A stretch of DNA of 64,000 nucleotides from Pseudomonas saliphila (lineage in GTDB: Bacteria > Pseudomonadota > Gammaproteobacteria > Pseudomonadales > Pseudomonadaceae), in contig NZ_VTVA01000015.1 in the NCBI RefSeq assembly GCF_008638345.1, positions 25,085 through 89,084 on the forward strand, given 5' to 3'. This document shows, one piece after another, positions 47,337 to 57,965 of this stretch; position 1 is the stretch's first letter, and every line of letters begins with the position of its first letter. The position numbers were made by a program, and so were the translations under genes. Under the pieces are notes generated by a model. It was not told the DNA's origin. It ran no database searches and saw only the letters and a program-made list of their open reading frames with translations.

Positions 47337-47948
47337 TTGAACAGTATTCGTTATCTGCATCTCATCATCGGCCTGGTGGCGCTGCTCACCGGGCTGTTTT
47401 TCAGCGTCCCGCTCTTTTCCCAGGTTGGCCCGATCAACCTCACTGCCCTCGCCGTCCTGTTCCTGGGCCTGATCAACATGCAACAGTTCAATAATGCTCT
47501 GATGCCTGCTACAGCTGGACGACGCATCGCATCGGTTATTGCTGGGTTTCTGCTGATCATTGCTACCCTGACGCCCCTGGCAGTATTGTTCGGAGCACCC
47601 GCTGCAGGGCCTTTGATGATTTACGCGCTCGCTCTGGCGATCGCTGGCGTCTGCATCAGCACTATCCTCGTTTTGACCAAGCAACTGGCCCGCCATGGTT
47701 CAGACCACGGCTATGACGATGAGGAATTTGGTGACGAGGACGACCGGGAAGCCGGTACAGTGAAATGGTTCAACACCAGCAAGGGCTTTGGTTTCATTTC
47801 GCGGGATCAGGGTGAAGATGTGTTCGTACATTTTCGCGCTATTCGCGGCGACGGGCATCGCGTCCTGGTGGAAGGTCAACGCGTTGAGTTCGTCGTAGCC
47901 CGCAGAGAAAAAGGGTTGCAGGCGGAAGACGTCACCATAATCGACTGA
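47337..47948 (+). CDS. membrane-anchored cold-shock-domain protein
   Basis: A 203-residue fusion: four membrane helices (about 6-27, 33-50, 65-87, 93-115), an acidic linker ([16 protein letters not shown]) and a C-terminal cold-shock domain (139-203) with RNP1 KGFGFI and RNP2 DVFVHF intact. Start TTG 47337 is supported by AAGGA 9 nt upstream; no ATG or GTG fits. The domain should bind single-stranded nucleic acid near the membrane. A similar protein occupies this slot in PAO1 (recalled). Confidence 0.85.
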   Translation: MNSIRYLHLIIGLVALLTGLFFSVPLFSQVGPINLTALAVLFLGLINMQQFNNALMPATAGRRIASVIAGFLLIIATLTPLAVLFGAPAAGPLMIYALALAIAGVCISTILVLTKQLARHGSDHGYDDEEFGDEDDREAGTVKWFNTSKGFGFISRDQGEDVFVHFRAIRGDGHRVLVEGQRVEFVVARREKGLQAEDVTIID

Positions 47949-47973
47949 TTCCTCCGCCCGCATTCCGGGCTCA

Positions 47974-48189
47974 TCAATAATGCGGCGGCGGCTCGTCGTC
48001 GTCTGTCTCTCCCGGCATGGTAGCCGCCAGGTCCGCCTGGCGCCTTGCCAATAACTCAACCGCTCTGTGCAACGTATCGAGCTCCAGCTGCTGCTTGCCC
48101 ACCATGTCATTCAGGGCCTGGATAGTGTCATCCTGAAAGGCCATCTTGGCTTCCAGGTCGTCGATGCGGTCTTCCACTTGCGTGTTCAT
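47974..48189 (-). CDS. slyX: SlyX family protein
   Basis: A 71-residue coiled-coil protein. Heptads run through DRIDDLEAKMAFQDDTIQAL and QQLELDTLHRAVELLARR, and it ends in the family's DDDEPPPHY. Function unknown. ATG 48189 is 1 bp after the stop codon of the HIT gene (TGACATG), so the two are coupled. The frame's upstream extension overlaps HIT and is not real. Confidence 0.9.
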   Translation of the reverse strand: MNTQVEDRIDDLEAKMAFQDDTIQALNDMVGKQQLELDTLHRAVELLARRQADLAATMPGETDDDEPPPHY

Positions 48190-48190
48190 G

Positions 48191-48616
48191 TCATACCTCC
48201 GCAAATACAAAGTCGGTTGACAGGACAGCTTGCAGCCTGCCGATACGTTCCTGGCGCTCCGCCTCCTGATAAGGCTTCGCCGGATGTTTGCCCCAAATCG
48301 GGTCCGGCCAAGCCACATCATCACGATACCGCGCAATATGGTGAATATGTAGCTGACTGACCATATTACCCAGAGCGGCAATATTCAGTTTGTGCGCAGC
48401 AAAAGCATCCTTTATCGCTTCGGCTAACAGACAGGACTCATCCAGCAGTTGCATCCTGTCCGCCTTGTCCAGCTGAAACAACTCGTGCACTTCTTCCCGC
48501 CGGGGAACCAATACAAACCAGGGATAGTTGGCATCGTTGATCATCAGCAGTCGGCTGAGCGGATAGTCCCCTATTAAAATGCCATCATTCGCGAGTTGCG
48601 GATGAAGTATGAACAT
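48191..48616 (-). CDS. HIT-family nucleotide hydrolase
   Basis: A 141-residue histidine-triad protein. The catalytic HxHxH reads QLHIHHIARY (about 89-98). The start MFILHPQLANDGILIGDYPL is typical of the pseudomonad member; ATG 48616 follows GGGGGCG. HIT proteins hydrolyse AMP-linked dinucleotides or phosphoramidates. Coupled to slyX. Confidence 0.9.
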   Translation of the reverse strand: MFILHPQLANDGILIGDYPLSRLLMINDANYPWFVLVPRREEVHELFQLDKADRMQLLDESCLLAEAIKDAFAAHKLNIAALGNMVSQLHIHHIARYRDDVAWPDPIWGKHPAKPYQEAERQERIGRLQAVLSTDFVFAEV

Positions 48617-48886
48617 ATGCGCCCCCAATAAAGCCATTAGACAAACGAACCGATTCCGCAAGTTTAGCTGTGCAACGGAGCGGGATGTCAAAGCGGCAAC
48701 CGCACTCGCTGAAAGCCCATTATTGACGCTTTATACTACGACAAGCGTTCCCCATGAAAAGTCAAGAAAGCATGCCGAAAGGTCGTTCTTTCACACCTAC
48801 CTCTTTAGTGCTTTAATGTTACCGGATAATAAAAAAGAAAAATGGTTCAGTTGAACCGCAAAGCTTTTTTACTCAAGGAGTACACA

Positions 48887-50176
48887 ATGAAAAACGCTGT
48901 CAAATGGAGTTCCCTCGCTCTAGCCGTGGCTATGGGCAATGGGCTGATTGCATCAAATGCGCTGGCACAAGAATCCACTCCAGGTGAAGGCATTGTTGAA
49001 GGCGCTACTGCGACCCTCAGCAGCCGTTCCGTCTATTTCAACCGCGACTTCCGTCCTGATGGCAACGACGATGGCAAGCGGGAAGAAGCCGCGACTGGCA
49101 TGGTCCTCGACTTTCAGTCCGGTTTCAGCGAAGGCCTGATCGGTCTTGGTTTTGACGTGACTGCTATGGGTGGCCTGAAACTGGACAGCGGGTCTGGCCG
49201 CACTGGAACCGCTCTGCTTCCAGTCGATCCTGACGGCAGCGCTCCCAACGAATACGCTGAAATTCGCGGTACTGTGAAAGGCCGGATCGCAGAAGACACT
49301 GTGCTGCGTTACGGCACCCACTTCGTAGAAAACCCGGTTGTTGCCTATGAAGATGCGCGTTTGCTGCCTAACCATTACTTCGGTTATAGCGTAACCAACG
49401 AAACCATCGAGGGATTGTTCGTCGAAGCCGGTCGCATGACCGATCGCGGCGAGATGGCTGGCTCATCGCAAACTGATGATGGCTACCGCATAACTACGGA
49501 TGACTACAGCTACGGCGGAGATGTTAGCTATTTAGGCGGTAGCTACACCTTCAACGACGCATTGGCAGCTACACTCTACACGTCCAAGGCCGACGAACTA
49601 TGGAAGCGCCACTTCCTGGGGCTCGCTCATACCGCTGAGCTGACTGACGGACTAAGCCTGACCTCCGAGCTGGCGCATTACAACACTTCCGATGACAGCG
49701 GTGCAGAGGCAGATTTCGACAACGACGCCACCTCACTTGCCCTGACGCTGGGTGCTGGCAATCATGGCTTCACAGTGGCCTATCAGCGCATGAACGGCAA
49801 CAATGGCTATGCGTACCTGGACGGCGCAGTCTTCTTGGCGAACTCGGTTCAGTATTCCGACTTCAATGCCAAGGACGAGCGCTCCTGGCAGGCCCGTTAT
49901 GACTATGACTTCGCCGGCCTGGGCATTCCCGGTCTGACCTTCATGACTCGTTATGTCACCAGTAGCGACATCGACACCGCGCACGAAGGCATCGCTGATA
50001 GCAGCCGTGACAGCCGCTGGGAACGTGATACCAACATCAGCTACACCGTACAAAACGGTGCGCTTGAAGGTGTTAACCTCCTGTGGCGCAACGCGACTGT
50101 ACGTCAGGCCGCTGCGTTCGATGGCGACATCGACGAAAACCGTCTGATCGTTTCCTACTCCTGGGATCTGCTGTAA
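48887..50176 (+). CDS. OprD-family outer-membrane porin
   Basis: A 429-residue substrate-specific porin. ATG 48887 follows AAGGAG and gives a signal peptide ending SNALAQ (about 25); an in-frame ATG at 48842 lacks one. The mature protein shows OprD features: SRSVYFNRDFR, LIGLGFDVTAMGGLKLDSG, RYGTHFVENPVV, and the final beta strand ENRLIVSYSWDLL. The OprD family takes up basic amino acids, small acids and peptides; the substrate is not known here. Confidence 0.92.
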   Translation: MKNAVKWSSLALAVAMGNGLIASNALAQESTPGEGIVEGATATLSSRSVYFNRDFRPDGNDDGKREEAATGMVLDFQSGFSEGLIGLGFDVTAMGGLKLDSGSGRTGTALLPVDPDGSAPNEYAEIRGTVKGRIAEDTVLRYGTHFVENPVVAYEDARLLPNHYFGYSVTNETIEGLFVEAGRMTDRGEMAGSSQTDDGYRITTDDYSYGGDVSYLGGSYTFNDALAATLYTSKADELWKRHFLGLAHTAELTDGLSLTSELAHYNTSDDSGAEADFDNDATSLALTLGAGNHGFTVAYQRMNGNNGYAYLDGAVFLANSVQYSDFNAKDERSWQARYDYDFAGLGIPGLTFMTRYVTSSDIDTAHEGIADSSRDSRWERDTNISYTVQNGALEGVNLLWRNATVRQAAAFDGDIDENRLIVSYSWDLL

Positions 50177-50195
50177 TCCAGGCTGTAGTTAACTG

Positions 50196-50222
50196 AAAAA
50201 CCCGGCTTCGGCCGGGTTTTTT
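50196..50222 (+). terminator. rho-independent terminator of the OprD-type gene
   Basis: AAAAACCCGGC-TTCG-GCCGGGTTTTTT: a strong stem with a UUCG-type tetraloop followed by six T, 20 bp past the stop codon. Confidence 0.95.
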
Positions 50223-50333
50223 ATTGCCTGGACGCCGCGCGCGCAGGTGCCGGGGTCAGGCTATACGCCGGGCGGTCACAGCCGTACAATACCGCCGATA
50301 AATCTGACCATGACCTCAGGACTCTCCTTCCCC

Positions 50334-52067
50334 ATGCGTACCAGCAAATATCTGATCTCGACCCTCAAGGAAACACCCGCGGACGCTACGGTCATTAGCC
50401 ATCAGCTGATGCTGCGCGCCGGCATGATTCGCAAGATCGCATCCGGCCTCTATACCTGGCTGCCGATGGGTCTGAGAGTCTTGCGCAAAGTCGAGAAAGT
50501 CGTTCGCGAAGAGATGGATAACGCTGGCGCGCTGGAAGTCCTGATGCCGGCGATTCAACCCGCCGAACTCTGGCAGGAATCGGGTCGCTGGGAGCAGTAT
50601 GGTCCCGAGCTGCTGCGTCTGAAAGATCGCCACAACCGTGAATTCTGCGTGGGTCCGACCCACGAAGAGATCGTCACCGAGCTGGCGCGCAACGAAATCA
50701 GCAGCTACAAGCAGTTGCCACTCAACCTGTACCAGATACAGACCAAATTCCGCGACGAGATCCGGCCCCGTTTCGGTCTGATGCGCGCCCGTGAATTCAC
50801 CATGAAGGACGCTTATTCCTTCCACATGGATCAGGCTTCGCTGCAGCAGACCTACGACGTGATGTATCAGGCCTACTGCAACATCTTCAGCCGTCTCGGC
50901 CTGGATTTCCGGCCAGTAGTGGCCGATAACGGCTCGATCGGCGGCGAAGGCTCGCACGAGTTCCACGTATTGGCCGAATCCGGTGAGGACGCCATCGTGT
51001 TCTCGGATTCTGGTTCCTACGCCGCCAATATGGAAAAGGCCACTGCGCTGCTGCCGGCGGGCGATCGGCCTGCCGCCAGCCAGGAGCGCGCAACCGTGGA
51101 TACCCCTGATCAGCACACCATTGAGGCGGTCAGCCAGTTCCTCAAGGTCCCGCCGCAGCAGTCGGTGAAGACGCTTATTGTTCTGGGCGCTGCCGAGAAA
51201 GATAAGCCGCAGCCGCTGGTTGCCTTGATTCTGCGCGGCGATCACGAGCTCAATGAGATCAAGGCCGAGAATCATCCTGCTGTCCATGCGCCACTGACCT
51301 TTGCCAGCGAGCAGCAGATCCAGCAGATAATCGGCTGCAAACCCGGTTCGATTGGCCCGGTCGGCCTGAACATCAAGGTGATTGCCGACCATAGCGCAGC
51401 CTGGCTGGCGGATTTCGTGTGTGGCGCAAATGAAGACGGCAAGCACTTCACCGGCGTGAACTGGGACCGCGATGCTCAGTTCAGCGAAGTCGCCGATCTG
51501 CGCAACGTGGTGGAAGGCGATACCAGCCCCGACGGCAATGGCACGCTGGTTATCAAGCGCGGCATCGAAGTGGGCCACATATTCCAGCTCGGCCGTAAAT
51601 ACAGCGAAGCAATGAATTGTCAGGTGCTCAACGAACAGGGCAAGACCAGCACCTTGACCATGGGTTGCTATGGGATTGGCGTGTCCCGCGTGGTGGCGTC
51701 CGCTATCGAGCAGAACTATGACGACCGCGGCATCCTCTGGCCGGATGCCCTGGCGCCCTTCCAGGTGGCACTGATCCCCATGAAGATGGAAAGCTCAGAA
51801 GCCGTGCGCGAGAAGACTGGAGAGCTGTACGCCGCCCTGCAGCAAGCGGGTATTGACGTGCTGATGGATGATCGCGACAAGAAGGTCAGCCCCGGCGTCA
51901 AGTTTGCCGACATGGATCTGATTGGCATCCCGCACCGCGTGGTCATCAGTGATCGCGGTCTGGCCGAAGGTGAACTGGAATACAAATACCGTCGGAACAA
52001 GGATGCGCAAAGCCTGCCGGTTGCCGAGATGCTCGACTTTCTGCTCGGGCAGATCGCCAAGGCCTGA
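50334..52067 (+). CDS. proS: prolyl-tRNA synthetase
   Basis: A 577-residue bacterial-type ProRS with the editing insertion (about 225-390). The start [19 protein letters not shown] is the family norm. Motif 2 is [21 protein letters not shown] and motif 3 is [17 protein letters not shown]. The insertion holds the editing lysine region ([12 protein letters not shown]). An upstream in-frame ATG at 50310 is less likely. Confidence 0.97.
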   Translation: MRTSKYLISTLKETPADATVISHQLMLRAGMIRKIASGLYTWLPMGLRVLRKVEKVVREEMDNAGALEVLMPAIQPAELWQESGRWEQYGPELLRLKDRHNREFCVGPTHEEIVTELARNEISSYKQLPLNLYQIQTKFRDEIRPRFGLMRAREFTMKDAYSFHMDQASLQQTYDVMYQAYCNIFSRLGLDFRPVVADNGSIGGEGSHEFHVLAESGEDAIVFSDSGSYAANMEKATALLPAGDRPAASQERATVDTPDQHTIEAVSQFLKVPPQQSVKTLIVLGAAEKDKPQPLVALILRGDHELNEIKAENHPAVHAPLTFASEQQIQQIIGCKPGSIGPVGLNIKVIADHSAAWLADFVCGANEDGKHFTGVNWDRDAQFSEVADLRNVVEGDTSPDGNGTLVIKRGIEVGHIFQLGRKYSEAMNCQVLNEQGKTSTLTMGCYGIGVSRVVASAIEQNYDDRGILWPDALAPFQVALIPMKMESSEAVREKTGELYAALQQAGIDVLMDDRDKKVSPGVKFADMDLIGIPHRVVISDRGLAEGELEYKYRRNKDAQSLPVAEMLDFLLGQIAKA

Positions 52068-52075
52068 TCACACCG

Positions 52076-52654
52076 ATGATCCGACTGGCCACATGGATAG
52101 TGACCGTCCTGCTTCTCGGGCCCTGGTCCGGCGCTTTTGCCAACGCGCCGGCCACGGTTGACCCAGCGCTAAAGGCTGCGCTCATTGAAGCGATTGCCGA
52201 AGCCGACAGCTTCGATGATCGCTTCGATGCGGAAGTCTGGTTGCTGGATATGTCTACGCGCATGCGCCACTACCTCCCCGATGAAAGGGAGCGGCTACAT
52301 TTTCTGCGTCAGGTGCATAGTCAGGCCACCCGTGCCGGCCTCAAACCGGACCTGGTGTTGGCCGTCATCCATGTGGAAAGCCTGTTCGACCGCTATGCGC
52401 TGTCGCGCGTCGGTGCGCAGGGCGTCATGCAGGTTATGCCATTCTGGAAGAAGGAGCTGGGGCGTCCGGAGGACAATCTGGTCGATCTGGCGACCAATCT
52501 GCGCTATGGCTGCACCATCCTCAAGTACTACCTGGACAAGGAGAAAGGCAATTTGCGGCGGGCGCTGGGGCGCTACAACGGCAGCTTGGGCAGTCACAAA
52601 TACCCGGATAAAGTGCAGGATTACTGGTACCGCTTCTGGTACGTAAAAGACTGA
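52076..52654 (+). CDS. lytic transglycosylase (SLT domain)
   Basis: A 192-residue periplasmic muramidase-like enzyme. A signal peptide ends GAFAN (about 22). The SLT catalytic glutamate lies in AVIHVESLFDRYALS (E about 100), followed by VGAQGVMQVMP, NLRYGCTILKYYL and ALGRYNGSLGSHKYP. It is shorter than Slt70 and lacks a lipobox. It starts 8 bp after proS and is probably co-transcribed. Confidence 0.92.
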   Translation: MIRLATWIVTVLLLGPWSGAFANAPATVDPALKAALIEAIAEADSFDDRFDAEVWLLDMSTRMRHYLPDERERLHFLRQVHSQATRAGLKPDLVLAVIHVESLFDRYALSRVGAQGVMQVMPFWKKELGRPEDNLVDLATNLRYGCTILKYYLDKEKGNLRRALGRYNGSLGSHKYPDKVQDYWYRFWYVKD

Positions 52655-52664
52655 CCTTCCAGTC

Positions 52665-52937
52665 CTAGCGTTGCTCGAATGCCTCGAACTCTTCCAGATC
52701 GCAGGCCGTCAGCTCGAGCGAGTCCACGCGCGCGCGCTCCGGCCCAACGCGCAACCAGTCGGTCATGTCATCAATGGCCTGTTGCGGCCCGGTCAACATG
52801 CATTCCACCGAGCCGTCCGGCTGATTGCGAACCCAACCGACAACGCCCAGCGCACGTGCTTGCCGCACCGTAGACTGCCGAAAAAACACGCCCTGTACCC
52901 GGCCTCTGACGCAGGCATGCATAGTAAAGCGGCTCAT
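52665..52937 (-). CDS. acyP: acylphosphatase
   Basis: A 90-residue enzyme that hydrolyses acyl phosphates. The catalytic arginine and phosphate loop are in RGRVQGVFFRQSTVRQA (about 11-27); the asparagine is in GWVRNQPDGSVECMLTG (about 34-50). It is last in a leftward run yihY-like, thioredoxin-like, acyP. Confidence 0.93.
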   Translation of the reverse strand: MSRFTMHACVRGRVQGVFFRQSTVRQARALGVVGWVRNQPDGSVECMLTGPQQAIDDMTDWLRVGPERARVDSLELTACDLEEFEAFEQR

Positions 52938-52940
52938 GGC

Positions 52941-53393
52941 TCACCTCTCCTCGTTCAACGCCGCCAGCAGTGCAGCCTCATCCTGAGGGCCCTGCAGCGT
53001 ACGGATCACATTCCCCTCTTTATCCAGCAGATAGGTGGTGGGTAACACCTGCGGATGGACCAGCTCCATGGCCTGGGCGAAATCCTTGCCCAACACGGGA
53101 AAACGAATTCCTATCTCGTCGCTGAGCTGCGCCAGAGCCTCCCCTTCTATGCCGTCGAAATTGATACCAAGCACGGCAACATCCGGCCGCGCCTCCGCCA
53201 GTGCGTTCAGCTCAGGCAGTTCGTCACGGCAAGGCCCGCACCATTCTGCCCAATAGTTGACCAACACAGGCCGCCCGGATAGCTCACTTTCAGTGATGCT
53301 GTTGCCATGCTGATCCTGCCAACTGTTGCCACCGCAGGCGCTCAATACAAGCATGACGCTGAGTGGCCAGAATCTGCGAATAGATCGGATCAT
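52941..53393 (-). CDS. TlpA-type thioredoxin-fold lipoprotein
   Basis: A 150-residue membrane-anchored thiol-disulfide protein. Lipobox LSAC puts the lipidated cysteine at about 20; the redox site WAEWCGPC lies at about 48-55. This is the TlpA/ResA type, used to keep periplasmic cysteines reduced, for example in cytochrome maturation. The exact partner is unknown. It overlaps the YihY/BrkB gene by 4 bp. Confidence 0.88.
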   Translation of the reverse strand: MIRSIRRFWPLSVMLVLSACGGNSWQDQHGNSITESELSGRPVLVNYWAEWCGPCRDELPELNALAEARPDVAVLGINFDGIEGEALAQLSDEIGIRFPVLGKDFAQAMELVHPQVLPTTYLLDKEGNVIRTLQGPQDEAALLAALNEER

Positions 53394-54661
53394 TTGGTCT
53401 CCTTTTCAGAACCAGAGTGTGCCGTGGGCTCGGCATGGCCAGCACCACATAACCAGCTTTTCAGGCTACCACCCATGATTTCCCGGCGCTGGGCTTCCAG
53501 CTCGGTGACGGCGGCAACGAACGGTGGATACCAGACAGGATCACCCGCCAACTGGCGTGGCAGCTTGCCTGGACCCGGAATTGCTTCGGGCACCTTGGCC
53601 AGAAAATCGGCCAGATCAACCTCTCCCAGATCGCGACTCAGCACAAAACCACCCTGCTGAACCCGGGTGATGATGCTTTCGGATTCCAGCCAGTCCGTCA
53701 TCTCCAGCCAGACGTCTTCTCGAAACTCCCAGCCGGCGGCTTTTGCACGGTCCAGGTCGACGAATTGTCCGCGGCTGTGCGCGTCGAGGAAGATCCGCAG
53801 CAAACCCAGCAGATAAACCAGACGCGGGTACACCGGGCGCTTCCACGCCTGACTATTGGCCAGGTTAGCGACCAGCTCGGCACCAAACAGAATGATCACC
53901 CAGCTGATGAAAATCCACAGAAGGAATACCGGGAACGCCGAGAAGGCGCCATAGACGAGCTCATAGCCCGGAAACAGCCGCAGGTACAAACCGAAGATAG
54001 CCTTGGCACTCTCGAACAACAGCGCCACCAGCACGCCCCCGGCCAGCGCGTGCTTGAAAGGAACCCGGGTATTCGGCACGGCCATATAGCTCAGCGTGAA
54101 CGCCGTCATGCTCAACAGCAACGGCACCCATCTCAGTACCCACCGGCTCGCCTCGGCAAAGGCCGCGCCTTCACGCAGCACTGTTACGGAGGCTATATAG
54201 GTGCTCACCGCGAAGCCCGCCCCAAGCAATAACGGACCCAGACTCAGCAGGGCCCAGTACAGCAGAAAGCTCGATATGCCCCGGCGACGCTGGCGCACAT
54301 GCCAGATGTCGTTGAATGAGCTTTCAATCTTCAACATCATGATGAACGCGGTAATCATCAGGGTGGCGATGCCCACGCCGGTCAACTGACGCGCCTGCTC
54401 CGAGAACCTGAACAGGTACTGGCGCAGCGCTTCGCCGGTTGAAGGTACGAAGTTCTGAAAAATGAAATCCTCGATCTGCCCGCCCACGTCGGTAAACTGC
54501 GGAATAACCGCCAACATGGCGTAGGTCACTGTCATGATAGGCACCACCGCGAACAGGGTGGTGTAAGTCAGTGCTGCGGCGGTCTCCATGCAGTTATCGA
54601 CGAGGAATCGTTTCACCAGATAACGAAAGAAATGCACCGATTGTTCCAATCGAGGCTGCAT
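53390..54661 (-). CDS. YihY/BrkB-family inner-membrane protein
   Basis: A 423-residue protein. Six membrane helices occupy about 30-285, including the family segment CMETAAALTYTTLFAVVPIM and ALLSLGPLLLGAGFA; a soluble C-terminal domain follows (about 300-423) with a winged-helix look. It was once misnamed ribonuclease BN; its function is unknown. ATG 54661 follows AGGGAG. Confidence 0.88.
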   Translation of the reverse strand: MQPRLEQSVHFFRYLVKRFLVDNCMETAAALTYTTLFAVVPIMTVTYAMLAVIPQFTDVGGQIEDFIFQNFVPSTGEALRQYLFRFSEQARQLTGVGIATLMITAFIMMLKIESSFNDIWHVRQRRRGISSFLLYWALLSLGPLLLGAGFAVSTYIASVTVLREGAAFAEASRWVLRWVPLLLSMTAFTLSYMAVPNTRVPFKHALAGGVLVALLFESAKAIFGLYLRLFPGYELVYGAFSAFPVFLLWIFISWVIILFGAELVANLANSQAWKRPVYPRLVYLLGLLRIFLDAHSRGQFVDLDRAKAAGWEFREDVWLEMTDWLESESIITRVQQGGFVLSRDLGEVDLADFLAKVPEAIPGPGKLPRQLAGDPVWYPPFVAAVTELEAQRREIMGGSLKSWLCGAGHAEPTAHSGSEKETK

Positions 54662-54762
54662 CACGGCTCCCTGACAGCTCGGTTTATAACGCTTAGAATA
54701 GCCATCATACCTGCCGCGAGCCACTCAGGCGCCGGCCATCGCTGACCGAATCGGAGAATCTC

Positions 54763-56124
<1,362 letters not shown>

Positions 56125-56838
56125 CTACCAACCCATCACGCGCTTTACGAAGGGAATGGTCAATCGATGCTGGGCCTGGAGTGAAGCCTGGTCAAGCTGC
56201 TCCAGCGCCGCGAAGATATCGGTCATGCCGCGTGAACCACGGCTGAGGATGTAACGAGCCACTTCATCCGGGAGTTGCAGCCCGCGCAGTTCCGCACGGA
56301 GCTTGAGCATCCGCTGCTTGTCCTCGTCACCCAACGCCTGCAGCTGGTAGACCACCCCCCAGCTCAGGCGCGACGCCAGATCCGGCAGCTCAAGATCCAA
56401 CTCCCGAGGAGGCGCCGATGCCGCGACCAGAAGCCGTCCGCCCTGTTCGCGCAACCGGTTGTAGAGATGAAAGAGCGCTTCTTCCCAATCATGTCGACCG
56501 GCAAGCGCATCCAGCCCGTCGAGGCACAGCAGATCGAATTGCTCCATCCCTTCGAGGATAGCCGGGCCGTGATCCATCACGTCATCCAGCGGCAGATACA
56601 TGCCCAGCCCGCTGTTATCCGCGATACGGTGACAGGCGGCCTGCAACAGATGCGAGCGGCCGCTCCCCGCTGCGCCCCAAAGATAAACACACTGCTCGGC
56701 CTTTGATGAAGCCAGATCAGCGAGCTCCTCTACAGCCGCGACAACGACCGCGTTGGGGCCCGCAAAATAGTTGGCAAAGGTCGCCTCGTCCCGGAGCTTG
56801 ACGCCAAGGGGCAATTGCATCGGTTGGCCCGGTTGCAT
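56125..56838 (-). CDS. hda: DnaA regulatory inactivator Hda
   Basis: A 237-residue DnaA-like AAA+ protein that, with the beta clamp, stimulates DnaA-ATP hydrolysis to prevent re-initiation. The N-terminus MQPGQPMQLPLGVKL contains the clamp-binding QLPL. Walker A is GAAGSGRSH, Walker B LLCLDGLDA, and the C-terminal AAA lid is SRGSRGMTDIFAALEQLD. ATG 56838 shares its first base with the upstream PerM stop codon. Confidence 0.92.
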   Translation of the reverse strand: MQPGQPMQLPLGVKLRDEATFANYFAGPNAVVVAAVEELADLASSKAEQCVYLWGAAGSGRSHLLQAACHRIADNSGLGMYLPLDDVMDHGPAILEGMEQFDLLCLDGLDALAGRHDWEEALFHLYNRLREQGGRLLVAASAPPRELDLELPDLASRLSWGVVYQLQALGDEDKQRMLKLRAELRGLQLPDEVARYILSRGSRGMTDIFAALEQLDQASLQAQHRLTIPFVKRVMGW

Positions 56839-57935
56839 CACTCTTCTCTCAACTCGTCCAGTTCGATAACCCCTTCATCGTCAGATTTCTGGTAGGCCTG
56901 GGACGCCAAATAGCTTTGATGCGCATGTCGCACCAGCACCATAATCACTGCCGCCACCGGCAAGGCCAGGAGTATACCGACGAAGCCGAACAGGTGTCCG
57001 CCGGCAAGCACCGCAAAAATGACCGCTACTGGATGCAGACCGATGCGATCGCCCACCAGCCAGGGCGTCAGCACTGTGCCTTCAATGGTTTGCGCTACCG
57101 TGAACACCGCCACCACTGCCACCAGATGCGCTACGTCACCGAACTGGAAAATTGCAGCGATCAGCGCCGCTGTCATGCCCACAGCGAAACCGAGGTAGGG
57201 CACGATGCTCGCCAGACCGGCGACCATGCCGATCAGCAGCGCAAGCTCCAATCCGACCGCCCACAGGCCCAGCGAATAGAGAATGCCCAGGCCCAGCATC
57301 ACCAGCAATTGTCCGCGGATGAAGGCGCCCAGCACCTCGTCACAATCGCGGCTGAGCTTGACCACCAAGGGCTCATGGTCACGCGGCAGCAGGCGCCTGA
57401 TGCGCTCGACTATCATGTCCCAGTCCCTGAGCAGATAGAAGCCAACCACCGGAATCATCACCAGATTGACCACCCAGGTCAGCAGACCCATGGTCGAACG
57501 GGTTGCCTGCGCCAGTACTGAGCCGACCACGCCGGAATTTTCACCGAGGTTCTCGCGAATGCGCTCGCCCACATCCGACAGCCTGATTTCCGTGATCGGC
57601 ACACCCGTTCTGGCCTGAACCCAGGGAAGCGCGACTTCGGTTATCCACTGCAGCATGTCCGGAATCTGTTCACGCAGCGCCGAGACCTGGTTGCCCAGTA
57701 GCGGAATCAGCACCACCAGCGCCAGCGCAAAAAGCCCCGTGCCCGCAGCGAAGACCACCAGCACACCCAGTACCCGGGACAAACCGTAGCCTTCCAGCCG
57801 GTCCACGAGCGGGTCGCCCAGATAGGCAAGCAGCATTCCGATCAGAAAAGGCGAGAGTATCGGGCTAAGCAGGTACACCATGGCTACTGCAGCGAGAAAC
57901 CCTGCAAGCCACAGCCATCGAACATCAGAGATCAT
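56838..57935 (-). CDS. AI-2E/PerM-family membrane permease (second copy)
   Basis: A 365-residue protein of the same family as the product at 24917-26002: LIGMLLAYLGDPLVDRLEGYG at the start, a long periplasmic loop (about 85-140), SIVPYLGFAVGMTAALIAA and the C-terminal HPVAVIFAVLAGGHLFGFVG. Substrate unknown. It is coupled to hda by TGATG, as commonly seen in pseudomonads. Confidence 0.88.
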   Translation of the reverse strand: MISDVRWLWLAGFLAAVAMVYLLSPILSPFLIGMLLAYLGDPLVDRLEGYGLSRVLGVLVVFAAGTGLFALALVVLIPLLGNQVSALREQIPDMLQWITEVALPWVQARTGVPITEIRLSDVGERIRENLGENSGVVGSVLAQATRSTMGLLTWVVNLVMIPVVGFYLLRDWDMIVERIRRLLPRDHEPLVVKLSRDCDEVLGAFIRGQLLVMLGLGILYSLGLWAVGLELALLIGMVAGLASIVPYLGFAVGMTAALIAAIFQFGDVAHLVAVVAVFTVAQTIEGTVLTPWLVGDRIGLHPVAVIFAVLAGGHLFGFVGILLALPVAAVIMVLVRHAHQSYLASQAYQKSDDEGVIELDELREE

Positions 57936-57965
57936 TGTGTTGCCCTCGTGGCCATCGCGTTGCGA

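Noticed and set aside
50316..51578. 420-codon open frame opposite proS
   Set aside because: High-GC shadow of the conserved proS gene; no ribosome-binding site, signal or family features.
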